Positions 1 to 7,307 are shown, counted from the stretch's first letter. The stretch is 7,993 bases of DNA from DATKQI01 sp035532755 (GCA_035532755.1 DATKQI010000033.1:1-7993); one strand, 5' to 3'. Notes: a model not told the origin generated them from the letters alone. Program-made: numbers and translations.

Positions 1-1223
1 AACTCCTGGAACCACGGCGTGGTCGGGCCTGTCACCTCCTGCTTCACGGCCACCGGCAGATGCGGGTCCTTCGGGTTGGTCCAGAACGGATCGTTTTTCA
101 CGATGGACGGCATCACCGGCAGCCACCGCCCCTGTGCCGCCTTGAGATAGGCATCGAGATTCTTCGGCTGCACCAGATAGGTCAGGAAGGCCTTGGCCAG
201 CGCGACGTTCTTGGCACCTTTCGGGATGAAGGCGGATTTCACGGCGACCAGGCTGCGCACCGGCTTGCCATCCGGCCCCAGCGGCTGCGCCTGGGTGACG
301 ATGTCGTGGTAGTAGAGCTGCGGCTTGTCCTTCATCGCCACCGGGATGGACAGGCTTGCATTCGGCGTCATCACGATCTGCTTCGCATAGAACGCCGCGT
401 TGTTGTCCGGGTCGCCCCAGTTGATCGCGCTCGGCGGCACGAAGCCCTTCTTGTAGGCATCCGTCATCAGCGTGATGGCCTTGATCGCGGCCGCGCGCAC
501 CTTCGGATCGCCAACCATCAGCTTGCCGTCGGGGCTGACGAGATCACCGCCATAGGCAAGGATCATCTGGTTGATCAGATAGGTGCTGTCGCTGTCCTTG
601 GTCGCCATCGAGAAGCCGAGGCCGTAGATCCGCATGCCCTTGGCGCGCAGCTTGGTCTGCACGGTCTCGAAGAACTTCCAATAGGCATTCCAGGTTTTGG
701 GAATGTCCTTCACGTGATAGCCGGCCTTCTCGATCAATGGCCGCCACACCGAGTTGTGCAGCGCCTGCTGTTTGATCGGCACCGCGAAATAGCTGCGCGT
801 GTGGGTGACGTTGTCGTACAGATGCACCGAGATCAGCGCGGTCTTGCTGTAGTATTTGCTGACCGTATGGACCACGGAGCTGACATCGACGAGCTTGTTC
901 TTCCACGCCGCCTGCGGCGTGATCAGGAAATCACCGTTGTCCACATAGCAGATGTCCGGCACATCACCGGTCGTCATCGCCGAGATGATCTTCGTCGGCA
1001 GGTCCGAGCCGTTGTAGAACGTCAGCTCGACCTTGTTGCCGGTCTTCTTCTCCCAGGCGGCGACTGTCTTGCGCATCGCCTGGTCTTCGGCCGGATAGAA
1101 TCCCTGGTTCCACCATACCACCAGCTTCTTCCCGGCGGCTTGCGCCGGGGACGGCTGCGCGAGCCACCCCGCGCCCAGAAGACATAGCGAAGCGGCGATA
1201 TGCCGCCACGACCGGCTGCTCAT
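1..1223 (-). CDS. Family 1 extracellular solute-binding protein of an ABC importer (C-terminus cut by window edge)
   Basis: Probable periplasmic binding protein that captures a carbohydrate-type solute and hands it to an ABC permease. The frame is open from the ATG at 1221-1223 to the window edge, giving 407 complete codons and no stop. The N-terminus is a Sec signal peptide: basic start (MSSRSWRHIAAS), hydrophobic core, and likely cleavage after AQA near residue 29. The mature start KKLVVWWNQGFYP, followed by TTGDVPDICYVDNGDF and later INWGDPDNNAAFYAKQIVM, is typical of SBP_bac_1/MalE-like proteins. Members I recall of this type are roughly 440-455 residues, so about 40-50 C-terminal residues are missing. 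A GAGGAAA Shine-Dalgarno-like stretch lies at 1230-1236. It is 138 bases downstream of the aldolase-like gene on the same strand, in a gap containing a GCCCGC/GCGGGC inverted repeat (1246-1251 with 1263-1268) but no reading frame. The permease and ATPase genes are not in the window, so the ligand is unknown. Confidence 0.9.
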   Translation of the reverse strand, partial: MSSRSWRHIAASLCLLGAGWLAQPSPAQAAGKKLVVWWNQGFYPAEDQAMRKTVAAWEKKTGNKVELTFYNGSDLPTKIISAMTTGDVPDICYVDNGDFLITPQAAWKNKLVDVSSVVHTVSKYYSKTALISVHLYDNVTHTRSYFAVPIKQQALHNSVWRPLIEKAGYHVKDIPKTWNAYWKFFETVQTKLRAKGMRIYGLGFSMATKDSDSTYLINQMILAYGGDLVSPDGKLMVGDPKVRAAAIKAITLMTDAYKKGFVPPSAINWGDPDNNAAFYAKQIVMTPNASLSIPVAMKDKPQLYYHDIVTQAQPLGPDGKPVRSLVAVKSAFIPKGAKNVALAKAFLTYLVQPKNLDAYLKAAQGRWLPVMPSIVKNDPFWTNPKDPHLPVAVKQEVTGPTTPWFQE

Positions 1224-1361
1224 CCTGCGTTTCCTCTCATCCCAGGCCCGCTGCTCTTCCTGGCGGGCAGTTTCTTATGCCGGCATGCACCTGCCGCAGG
1301 CCTATCTGCCAGACAAGTTGCGGCGATGGCAAGCCGCTTCCGGCCGATGTGCAAGCCGGCT

Positions 1362-2015
1362 TCAGAACTTGCCGTATTGCAGATACGCCTGCTGCGGGTC
1401 CGTGCCTTGCAGGATGGCCTTGCGGATCAGGTTCTCGGTGCCGATCGCCACCTCGGACTTCTCCACCACCTCCGCCACGATCGCCCGCGGCACGCGGATC
1501 AGCCCGTCGAGATCGCCGACGATGTAATCCCCCGGCGCAATCGTCACATCGCCGATGCGGATTTCCTGGTTCACCGCCTTCGGCAGCCAGTAGCCAACGA
1601 TGTCGCGCGGCGTGAAGAACCGGGCCCAGCTCTGGAATCCCATCTCCATCAGGAAGCGCACATCGCGGATGCCGCCGTCGATCACGCAGCCGCGCACCCC
1701 CTTGTTCTTCAGCGTCTCGGCGGACAGCTCGCCCATGTTGGCGATCACCCGGTCGTTCGGCTGGCTTACCCACACATGCCCCGGCGCGGCCTTCGAGAGC
1801 AGCCCGGTCCAGGCCAGCAGCGTCTCATGCGGGTCGGCCGCGGCATCCACCCGCCCTTCGATGGTGAAGGCCGGCCCGGCCATCGGCTGGTTCGGCAGGA
1901 TCGGGCGCAAGGCCGGCGGCAGGGTGAAATCGCGCAGCCCCATCGCGCGCATGATGTCGTGCACCACCCCGGTGTAGCATCGGGCCAGCCGGTCCGAAGT
2001 CTCCTCGCTCGTCAT
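1362..2015 (-). CDS. RraA-like / HMG-CHA aldolase-like protein
   Basis: A 217-residue member of the RraA / demethylmenaquinone methyltransferase-like fold family. The family includes class II pyruvate aldolases (4-hydroxy-4-methyl-2-oxoglutarate / 4-carboxy-4-hydroxy-2-oxoadipate aldolase) and the RNase E inhibitor RraA. The core motif is GVRGCVIDGGIRD (residues 106-118), with the conserved Arg117-Asp118 that binds substrate and metal in the aldolases. The C-terminus (ENLIRKAI ... AYLQYGKF) also fits the family. The family aldolase signature is D-X20-R-D; here the first position is Glu96 (in NMGELSAE), so the signature reads E-X20-R-D. I chose the ATG at 2013-2015 because a good ribosome binding site precedes it by 6 bases; an in-frame ATG at 2030 would add MEGKR but has no obvious site. 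It lies upstream of a sugar-type solute-binding protein, which favours a catabolic aldolase or lyase role over RNase E control. The exact substrate is not determinable. Confidence 0.88.
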   Translation of the reverse strand: MTSEETSDRLARCYTGVVHDIMRAMGLRDFTLPPALRPILPNQPMAGPAFTIEGRVDAAADPHETLLAWTGLLSKAAPGHVWVSQPNDRVIANMGELSAETLKNKGVRGCVIDGGIRDVRFLMEMGFQSWARFFTPRDIVGYWLPKAVNQEIRIGDVTIAPGDYIVGDLDGLIRVPRAIVAEVVEKSEVAIGTENLIRKAILQGTDPQQAYLQYGKF

Positions 2016-2019
2016 ACGC

Positions 2020-2028
2020 TTCCCTTCC
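2020..2028 (-). promoter_or_regulatory. Ribosome binding site deciding the start of the RraA-like gene
   Basis: On the minus strand the sequence GGAAGGGAA lies 4-6 bases before the ATG at 2015. It would overlap the coding sequence if the upstream in-frame ATG at 2030 were used, and so supports the shorter start. Confidence 0.6.
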
Positions 2029-2043
2029 ATGCCGTCCGGTGCG

Positions 2044-2072
2044 TTGATTCCCCGCCGGGTCGCCCCTAGTTT
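2044..2072 (+). promoter_or_regulatory. Candidate sigma-70-type promoter for nadE-gltX-antiporter
   Basis: TTGATT at 2044-2049 (four of six matches to TTGACA) is followed after exactly 17 bases by TAGTTT at 2067-2072 (a weak match to TATAAT, three of six). Transcription would begin near 2079, giving an untranslated leader of about 20 bases that contains the palindrome at 2087-2098. The call rests on spacing and position in the divergent gap; the -10 element is weak. Confidence 0.3.
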
Positions 2073-2086
2073 CGCAGGATGCTTTC

Positions 2087-2098
2087 CGGTTGCAACCG
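2087..2098. promoter_or_regulatory. Perfect 12-base palindrome (possible operator) abutting the nadE start
   Basis: CGGTTGCAACCG is exactly self-complementary and ends one base before the nadE ATG at 2099. It occupies the position where a Shine-Dalgarno sequence would normally be, and sits in the divergent gap between the RraA-like gene and nadE. A dimeric repressor bound here could block early elongation of nadE and act upstream of the minus-strand promoter. No regulator gene is present in the window, and a 12-base palindrome in GC-rich DNA can arise by chance. Confidence 0.3.
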
Positions 2099-3763
2099 AT
2101 GACAGAGACGCTGCGCATCGCCATCGCCCAGCTCAATCCGCATGTCGGCGAGGTGAATGCCAACCTCGCCGCGATCCGCCGCGCCCGGGCCGAGGCCGCG
2201 CGGCTGGGCGCGGATCTGCTGGTCGCACCCGAATGCGCCATCGGCGGCTACCCGCTTGAGGATCTGGTGCTGAAGCCGGCCTTCGTCGCCGCATGCGAAG
2301 ACGCGGTCTCCGCCCTGGCCGCCGATACCGTCGATGGCGGGCCGGGCGTGATCGTCGGCACCCCTTGGCGCGACGGGGCGAAGCTGCACAACGCCGCCTT
2401 CGTGCTGGATGGCGGGCGGATCGTCGCCCGCCGCGCCAAGCATGAACTGCCGAATTACGGCGTGTTCGACGAGAAGCGCGTGTTCGATGCCGGCCCCGCC
2501 CCCGGCCCGGTCGCGTTCCGCGGCTTCCGGCTCGGCGTGCTGGTGTGCGAGGACTGGTGGTTCGCATCGGTGCCGGAAACGCTGGTCGAAAGCGGGGCGG
2601 AAATCCTCATCTCGATCAACGGCTCCCCCTATGAGGCCGACAAGCAGGCCGCGCGCATCGCTCTCGCCGTCGCCCGGGTGGTGGAAACCGGCCTGCCCTT
2701 CATCTTCTGCGCCCAGGTCGGCGGGCAGGACGAGCTGGTGTTCGATGGCGCCTCCTTCGTGCTGAACGCCGATCGCAGCCTCGCCGTGCAGATGCCCTTC
2801 TTCGAGGAGACGATCACCCTCACCGAATGGCGCCGGACCGGGCACGGCCTCGTCTGCACCCCGCATGCGCTGCCGCCGGAACCGGACCGGACCGGGCTGA
2901 TCTACCGCAGCCTGATGGTCGGCCTGGCCGATTACGTGCGCAAGAACCGCTTCCCCGGCATCATTCTCGGCCTGTCGGGCGGGATCGACAGCGCGCTGTC
3001 GGCTGCCGTCGCCGTCGATGCGCTGGGGCCGGAAAAGGTGCGCTGCGTGATGCTGCCCAGCCCCTACACCAGCACGGAGAGCCTGGAGGACGCCGCCGCC
3101 TGCGCAACCCTGCTCGGCATCCGCTGCGACACAATCCCCATCACGCCGGCAATGGATGCCCTCGGCCACGCGCTCGCCCCCCTCTTCGCCGGCCGCCAGG
3201 CGGACATCACCGAGGAAAACATCCAGTCCCGCGCGCGGGGGCTGATCCTGATGGCGCTGTCCAACAAATTCGGAGACATGCTGCTGACCACCGGCAACAA
3301 GAGCGAGATGTCGGTCGGCTATGCCACGCTCTACGGAGACATGTGCGGCGGCTATTCCGTGCTGAAGGATGTGTACAAAACCACTGTCTTCGCGCTGGCC
3401 AACTGGCGCAACGCGCACACCCCACCGCATGCGCTCGGCCCTGCCGGGCCGGTGATGCCGGTGCGCGTCATCACCAAGCCGCCCTCGGCCGAGCTGAAGC
3501 CGGACCAGACGGACCAGGATACGCTGCCACCCTACGATGTGCTCGACGCCATCCTGCAGGGCCTCGTGGAGGGCGAACAGTCCGTCGATGCGCTGGTGGA
3601 ACGGGGTTTCGATCGCGCCACCATCCTGCGCGTGTGGCGCATGCTGGACCGCGCCGAATACAAGCGCCGCCAGGCCCCGCCGGGGGTGAAGATCACCCCG
3701 CGCGCCTTCGGCCGGGATCGGCGCTACCCGATCACCAACGGCTTCACCAGCCTCGTCGCCTGA
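2099..3763 (+). CDS. nadE: Glutamine-dependent NAD+ synthetase
   Basis: Cytosolic enzyme for the last step of NAD+ synthesis: it amidates deamido-NAD+ (nicotinate adenine dinucleotide) using ATP and ammonia released from glutamine. The 554-residue protein has the usual two-domain form. An N-terminal nitrilase-type glutaminase (about residues 5-260) has the catalytic triad Glu45 (in VAPECAIGGYPLEDL), Lys114 (in RAKHELPNYG) and Cys150 (in GVLVCEDWW). A C-terminal ATP-pyrophosphatase synthetase domain (about 270-545) has the P-loop SGGIDS at 293-298, then TEENIQSRARG (371-381) and TTGNKSEMSVGYATLYGD (397-414). All key residues are intact and the length is normal. The ATG at 2099 gives the usual family N-terminus (MTETLRIAIAQLNP). 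An in-frame TTG at 2090 would add three residues and is better spaced (10 bases) from the only purine-rich site, AGGA at 2076-2079, so the start is not fully settled. gltX begins 4 bases after the stop. Confidence 0.96.
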   Translation: MTETLRIAIAQLNPHVGEVNANLAAIRRARAEAARLGADLLVAPECAIGGYPLEDLVLKPAFVAACEDAVSALAADTVDGGPGVIVGTPWRDGAKLHNAAFVLDGGRIVARRAKHELPNYGVFDEKRVFDAGPAPGPVAFRGFRLGVLVCEDWWFASVPETLVESGAEILISINGSPYEADKQAARIALAVARVVETGLPFIFCAQVGGQDELVFDGASFVLNADRSLAVQMPFFEETITLTEWRRTGHGLVCTPHALPPEPDRTGLIYRSLMVGLADYVRKNRFPGIILGLSGGIDSALSAAVAVDALGPEKVRCVMLPSPYTSTESLEDAAACATLLGIRCDTIPITPAMDALGHALAPLFAGRQADITEENIQSRARGLILMALSNKFGDMLLTTGNKSEMSVGYATLYGDMCGGYSVLKDVYKTTVFALANWRNAHTPPHALGPAGPVMPVRVITKPPSAELKPDQTDQDTLPPYDVLDAILQGLVEGEQSVDALVERGFDRATILRVWRMLDRAEYKRRQAPPGVKITPRAFGRDRRYPITNGFTSLVA

Positions 3764-3767
3764 TCCG

Positions 3768-5144
3768 ATGACCCTGGTCCGTTTCGCCCCGAGCCCCACG
3801 GGCTTCCTGCATGTCGGCAACGCGCGCATCGCGATCGCCAACTGGCTGTTCGCCCGGCGCTACGGCGGCCGTTTCCTGCTGCGGCTGGACGATACCGACG
3901 CCACCCGCTCCCGCGCCGATTACGCCGAGGCGATCGAGCATGATCTGCGCTGGCTCGGCCTCGACTGGGACGGCCAGCTCCGCCAGTCCGACCGTCTGCC
4001 CCGCTACCAGGCCGCCGCCGAACGACTGAAGGCCTCCGGCCGGCTCTACCCCTGCTTCGAGAGCGAGGAGGAACTGGCCGCCAAGCGGGAGGCGCGCATC
4101 CGCCGCCACCTGCCCCCGATCTACGACCGCGCGATGCTGAGCCTCACCCCCGGGCAGCGCGCGGCGGCGGAGGCGAACGGCAAGCGCCCACACTGGCGCT
4201 TCAAGCTTTCCGACGGCCCGATGACCTGGCACGACCTCGTGCTGGGGGGGCGGCAGGTGAAGCTGCCGTCGGTGTCGGACCCGGTGCTGATCCGCGCCGA
4301 CGGCACGCCGCTCTACACCTTCACCTCCGTGGCGGACGATCTGGAGCTGGGCACCACCCACATCATCCGCGGCGAGGACCACATCACCAACACCGGCGTG
4401 CAGCTCGACATCTGGGCGGCCCTCGACGGCGATCCGGCAACGATCCGCTTCGCCCATCTGCCGCTGCTGACGGATGCCGATGGCAGCAAGCTGTCGAAGC
4501 GGTTCGACGGGCTCTCTCTGCGCAGCCTCCGCCGCGACGGGCTGGAGCCAGCGTCCATCACCGCCTACCTCGCCCGCCTGGGCTCGTCGGACGATCCGGC
4601 GCCGCTGCCGCTGGCCGATCTGGCCGCCGGGTTCGACCTCTCCCGCTTCTCCGCCTCCGCCGCGCGGTTCGATGCGCGCCAGTTGCTCGCGCTGAACCGC
4701 CGTGTGCTGCACGCTCTCCCGTTCGAGGCTGTGGCGACCCGCCTGCCCGAAGGCGCCACCGCGGCTTTCTGGCTCGCGGTGCGCGGCAACCTCGATCTGC
4801 TGGCGGAAGCACGCGGCTGGTGGGATGTGGCGGCCGGCGCCATCGCCGTGCCGGACATGGCGGAGGATGCCGCCTTCCTCGCCACTGCCCGCGATCTTCT
4901 TCCCGCCGAACCTTGGGACGAAGCCACGTGGCCCGCCTGGACCGGCGCGCTGAAAACCGCCACCGGCCGCACCGGCCGCAACCTGTTCCACCCGCTGCGG
5001 CTCGCCCTCACCGGGGAGGAGCGCGGGCCGGAAATGAAGGCGCTGCTGCCGTTGATTGGCCATGCCCGCTCTGCCGCACGCTTGCAGGAAGCTGCGGGCC
5101 GATCCGGCGGGACCGTGCATAACGGGGCCTCACTGCGCCGATAA
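3768..5144 (+). CDS. gltX: Glutamate--tRNA ligase (class I)
   Basis: Cytosolic glutamyl-tRNA synthetase that activates glutamate with ATP and loads it onto tRNA-Glu. In bacteria lacking glutaminyl-tRNA synthetase it may also load tRNA-Gln, with later amidation by GatCAB; which form this is cannot be told here. The 458-residue protein has the class I HIGH-equivalent HVGN (15-18) within RFAPSPTGFLHVGNAR, the LLRLDDTDATRSR segment (37-49), the HIIRGEDHITNT segment (198-209) and the KMSKS-equivalent KLSKR (241-245). The C-terminal anticodon-binding part is short and carries GRTGRNLFHPLRLALTG (400-416). Only one cysteine (Cys96) lies in the region where E. coli GltX holds zinc, so no zinc site is evident. 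No Shine-Dalgarno is visible before the ATG, and the nadE stop is 4 bases upstream, which suggests translational coupling. It is possibly one of two gltX paralogues, common in alphaproteobacteria. The last 20 or so residues (QEAAGRSGG onward) look like an unconserved tail. Confidence 0.95.
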   Translation: MTLVRFAPSPTGFLHVGNARIAIANWLFARRYGGRFLLRLDDTDATRSRADYAEAIEHDLRWLGLDWDGQLRQSDRLPRYQAAAERLKASGRLYPCFESEEELAAKREARIRRHLPPIYDRAMLSLTPGQRAAAEANGKRPHWRFKLSDGPMTWHDLVLGGRQVKLPSVSDPVLIRADGTPLYTFTSVADDLELGTTHIIRGEDHITNTGVQLDIWAALDGDPATIRFAHLPLLTDADGSKLSKRFDGLSLRSLRRDGLEPASITAYLARLGSSDDPAPLPLADLAAGFDLSRFSASAARFDARQLLALNRRVLHALPFEAVATRLPEGATAAFWLAVRGNLDLLAEARGWWDVAAGAIAVPDMAEDAAFLATARDLLPAEPWDEATWPAWTGALKTATGRTGRNLFHPLRLALTGEERGPEMKALLPLIGHARSAARLQEAAGRSGGTVHNGASLRR

Positions 5145-5153
5145 CCCGAATGT

Positions 5154-5157
5154 GGAG
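5154..5157 (+). promoter_or_regulatory. Ribosome binding site deciding the antiporter start
   Basis: GGAG lies 6 bases before the ATG at 5164. The frame is open back to 5056, inside gltX, but that extension is not hydrophobic and has no such site, so the shorter start is preferred. Confidence 0.6.
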
Positions 5158-5163
5158 TCCCCC

Positions 5164-6366
5164 ATGCAGGCTGCCCATGAACTGATCCTGCTGGGCGGCG
5201 CGCTGGGTCTGCTCAGCTTCCTCGCTGGTCTTGTCTCCGCCCGGGTCGGCGCGCCGCTGCTGCTGGTGTTCCTGGTACTGGGCATGCTGGTGGGCGAGGA
5301 CGGGCCGGGCGGCATCCGTTTCGACGATTTCCATGCTGCCTACCTGATCGGCAGCATCGCGCTCGCGGTGATCCTGTTCGAAGGCGGGCTGAAGACGGAC
5401 CGGACGATGATCCGGATCGCCTGGGCGCCGGCCGTTCTGCTCGCTACCGTCGGCGTCACGCTGACCGCCGGCATTGTCGGCGCGGCGGGGGTGTGGCTGT
5501 TCTCCGCGCCCTGGGCGGAGGCGCTGCTGATCGGCGCGGCCGTCGCGCCGACGGATGCTGCGGCGGTGGCCGTGCTGCTGCGCCGCGCCCGCGTGGCCGT
5601 TCCCGGTCGCGTCAGCGCCGCGCTGGAACTCGAATCCGGCCTCAACGACCCGATGGCCGTGTTCCTGACGGTGCTGCTGGTGCAGATCATCCTTGCGCCG
5701 GCGGGTGTGTCCGCGCGGGAAGCGATCGTGCTGTTCGTGGAGGAGATGGCGGGCGGGGCGATCATGGGCATCGGCGGCGGCTATGCGCTGCTGTTCCTGC
5801 TGCGCCGGGTGCGGCTGGAGGCGTCGCTGTATCCGGTGCTGACGCTCGCCGGCGCGCTCACCCTGTTCGGCGGCGCGCAGAGCCTGGGGGCGAGCGGCTT
5901 CCTTGCCGTGTATCTGATGGGCCTCGTCACCGGCACCAACCGGCACCTCGCGGGCCCGTCCATCGGCCATTTCTTCGAGGCATTGGCCTGGCTCGCGCAG
6001 ATCGTGCTGTTCCTGATGCTGGGCCTGCTCGTCACCCCGCATCTCCTGGTGCCGCTGATTGCGCCCACGCTTGCCGTTGCTGCGGTGCTGATCCTGCTGG
6101 CCCGGCCGCTCGCCTGCCTGTGCTGCCTGCTGCCGTGCGGCTTTTCGCTGCGGGAGACCGGGTTTGTCGCCTGGGTAGGGCTGCGCGGGGCGGTGCCGAT
6201 CTACCTCGCGACCATCCCGGTGCTGGCAGGCGCGCCGCACGCGAACCGCCTGTTCGGCGCGGCGTTCGTCATCGTCATCACCTCCCTGGTGGTCCAGGGC
6301 TGGACCATCCGCCCGGCCGCGCGAATGCTGGGGTTCAGGGGCGTCAACGACCCGCCTCCTGGCTGA
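5164..6366 (+). CDS. NhaP2/CvrA-like cation (K+ or Na+)/proton antiporter, membrane domain only
   Basis: A 400-residue inner-membrane protein of the CPA1 sodium/hydrogen exchanger family (PF00999 type), exchanging monovalent cations for protons. About 12 hydrophobic segments are visible from residue 6 to 382. Diagnostic stretches are LGMLVGEDGPGGI (39-51), ILFEGGL (70-76), AVAPTDAAAV with Thr130-Asp131, LELESGLNDPMAVFLT with Asn161-Asp162 (the ion-binding ND pair) and GFVAWVGLRGAVPI (333-345). The GEDGPGGI and LNDPMAVF stretches match the K+/H+ antiporter NhaP2/CvrA best. Those proteins are about 570-600 residues, with a cytosolic TrkA-C (RCK) and a further C-terminal domain. This one stops soon after the last helix (RMLGFRGVNDPPPG), and the 62 bases that follow encode no remnant. 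It starts 19 bases after gltX and is probably the last gene of that operon. The transported ion is not certain. Confidence 0.9.
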   Translation: MQAAHELILLGGALGLLSFLAGLVSARVGAPLLLVFLVLGMLVGEDGPGGIRFDDFHAAYLIGSIALAVILFEGGLKTDRTMIRIAWAPAVLLATVGVTLTAGIVGAAGVWLFSAPWAEALLIGAAVAPTDAAAVAVLLRRARVAVPGRVSAALELESGLNDPMAVFLTVLLVQIILAPAGVSAREAIVLFVEEMAGGAIMGIGGGYALLFLLRRVRLEASLYPVLTLAGALTLFGGAQSLGASGFLAVYLMGLVTGTNRHLAGPSIGHFFEALAWLAQIVLFLMLGLLVTPHLLVPLIAPTLAVAAVLILLARPLACLCCLLPCGFSLRETGFVAWVGLRGAVPIYLATIPVLAGAPHANRLFGAAFVIVITSLVVQGWTIRPAARMLGFRGVNDPPPG

Positions 6367-6428
6367 AACCAGCGTTTTGGCGGCAGATCTACGGAAACTT
6401 CACCCCAGGCCGACAGTCATCCACAGCC

Positions 6429-7295
6429 TCACCCCGGCAGGTGCCGCGCGATATAGGGCGGCAGATGGAAGGCGCCCACGTGAATCTCCGGCGTCCAGTA
6501 CTGCGTGCCACCGAGGATGCCGGCGGCCTCGGCCCGGGTGCGGATCGTCGCGGCATCATGCCGCGTCAGTCCCGCATCCTTCGCCGCCCAGCCGAGCGTC
6601 ATGAACCCGCCCACATAGGTCGGCACCGCCGCCACATAGGCCGACACGTGGGGGAAGAACTTCGCCCGCCGCACGCTCGTCTCGTGCAATTCATCAGCCT
6701 GCATGAACGGCACGCCGCACTGGTTCACCACCAGCCCTCGCGCGCTCAGGATGCGCGCGCAATTGGCGTAGAACTCATCGGTGAACAGCACCTCGCCCAC
6801 GCCGATCGGGTCGGTCGAATCGACGATGACTACATCGAAGGCCCCATCGGGCGCGCGCTTCACGTAATCGATGCCATCACCCACGATCACGTCGGCACGC
6901 GGATCTTCCCAGGCGTCGGCGGCGATCGCAGGGAGGAACTCCTTGGCGAGCCGGATCACCTCGCCGTCGATCTCGACCATCACCGCCCGGCGCACGCCCT
7001 TGTGCTGCAGCACCCGCCGCAGCACGCCGCCATCGCCCGCACCGATGATCAGCACATTGCGGCAATCACCATGCGCCAGCAGCGGCACATGGGTCAGCAT
7101 CTCCTGATAGACGAACTCGTCGCCCTCGGTGATCTGGATCACCCCGTCCAGCACCATCACGCGCCCGTGCGAATGGCTTTCGAAGATCGCGATGTCCTGG
7201 AATTCGCTCTGCACGCGGGCCAGTTCGCGCTTCACCCGGAAGCGCTGGCCCCAATCGGGATAGAGGGTCTCGTTCAGCCAGGAATCGGTGGCCAT
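6429..7295 (-). CDS. speE: Polyamine aminopropyltransferase (spermidine synthase)
   Basis: Cytosolic enzyme that transfers the aminopropyl group from decarboxylated S-adenosylmethionine to a diamine, normally putrescine, giving spermidine and methylthioadenosine. At 288 residues it has the same length as E. coli SpeE. A small N-terminal beta domain carries ITEGDEFVYQEMLTHVPLLAHG (55-76). A Rossmann methyltransferase-like domain follows, with the cofactor loop GAGDGG (85-90), the acidic residue Glu108 in VMVEID (106-110), GDG (139-141) and the catalytic stretch VDSTDPIGVGE (158-168), where Asp159 and Asp162 are the conserved aspartates. The C-terminal region has VPTYVGGFMTLGWAAK (224-239). The first glycine motif reads GAGDGG rather than GGGDGG, a common variation. 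The start is set by GGAG at 7303-7306, 7 bases before the ATG. It follows speD on the same strand after 77 bases, and together they form the spermidine pathway from SAM. Amine specificity cannot be read from sequence alone. Confidence 0.95.
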   Translation of the reverse strand: MATDSWLNETLYPDWGQRFRVKRELARVQSEFQDIAIFESHSHGRVMVLDGVIQITEGDEFVYQEMLTHVPLLAHGDCRNVLIIGAGDGGVLRRVLQHKGVRRAVMVEIDGEVIRLAKEFLPAIAADAWEDPRADVIVGDGIDYVKRAPDGAFDVVIVDSTDPIGVGEVLFTDEFYANCARILSARGLVVNQCGVPFMQADELHETSVRRAKFFPHVSAYVAAVPTYVGGFMTLGWAAKDAGLTRHDAATIRTRAEAAGILGGTQYWTPEIHVGAFHLPPYIARHLPG

Positions 7296-7307
7296 CGCCG
7301 GTCTCCA

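Noticed and set aside
60..1187. Long plus-strand open frame opposite the solute-binding protein gene
   Set aside because: His/Arg-rich, low-complexity translation with no family motif; an antisense shadow produced by GC-rich third positions of the real minus-strand gene.
3810..3821. HVGN instead of HIGH in GltX as a sign of inactivity
   Set aside because: This variant is common among alphaproteobacterial GluRS proteins, and the KLSKR loop and other motifs are intact.
2066..3841. 591-codon open frame on the minus strand opposite nadE
   Set aside because: No recognisable domain, Ala/Gly/Arg/His-rich, and fully antisense to an intact NadE with all catalytic residues.
3744..5120. 458-codon minus-strand open frame opposite gltX
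   Set aside because: Antisense shadow of a well-supported GltX; composition and lack of motifs argue against coding.
6418..6426. TCATCCACA resembling a DnaA box
   Set aside because: One mismatch to TTATNCACA and only a single copy; no cluster, AT-rich element or replication gene nearby.
6367..6428. Expected bidirectional terminator between the antiporter and speE
   Set aside because: No inverted repeat followed by a T-run found on either strand; left unannotated.
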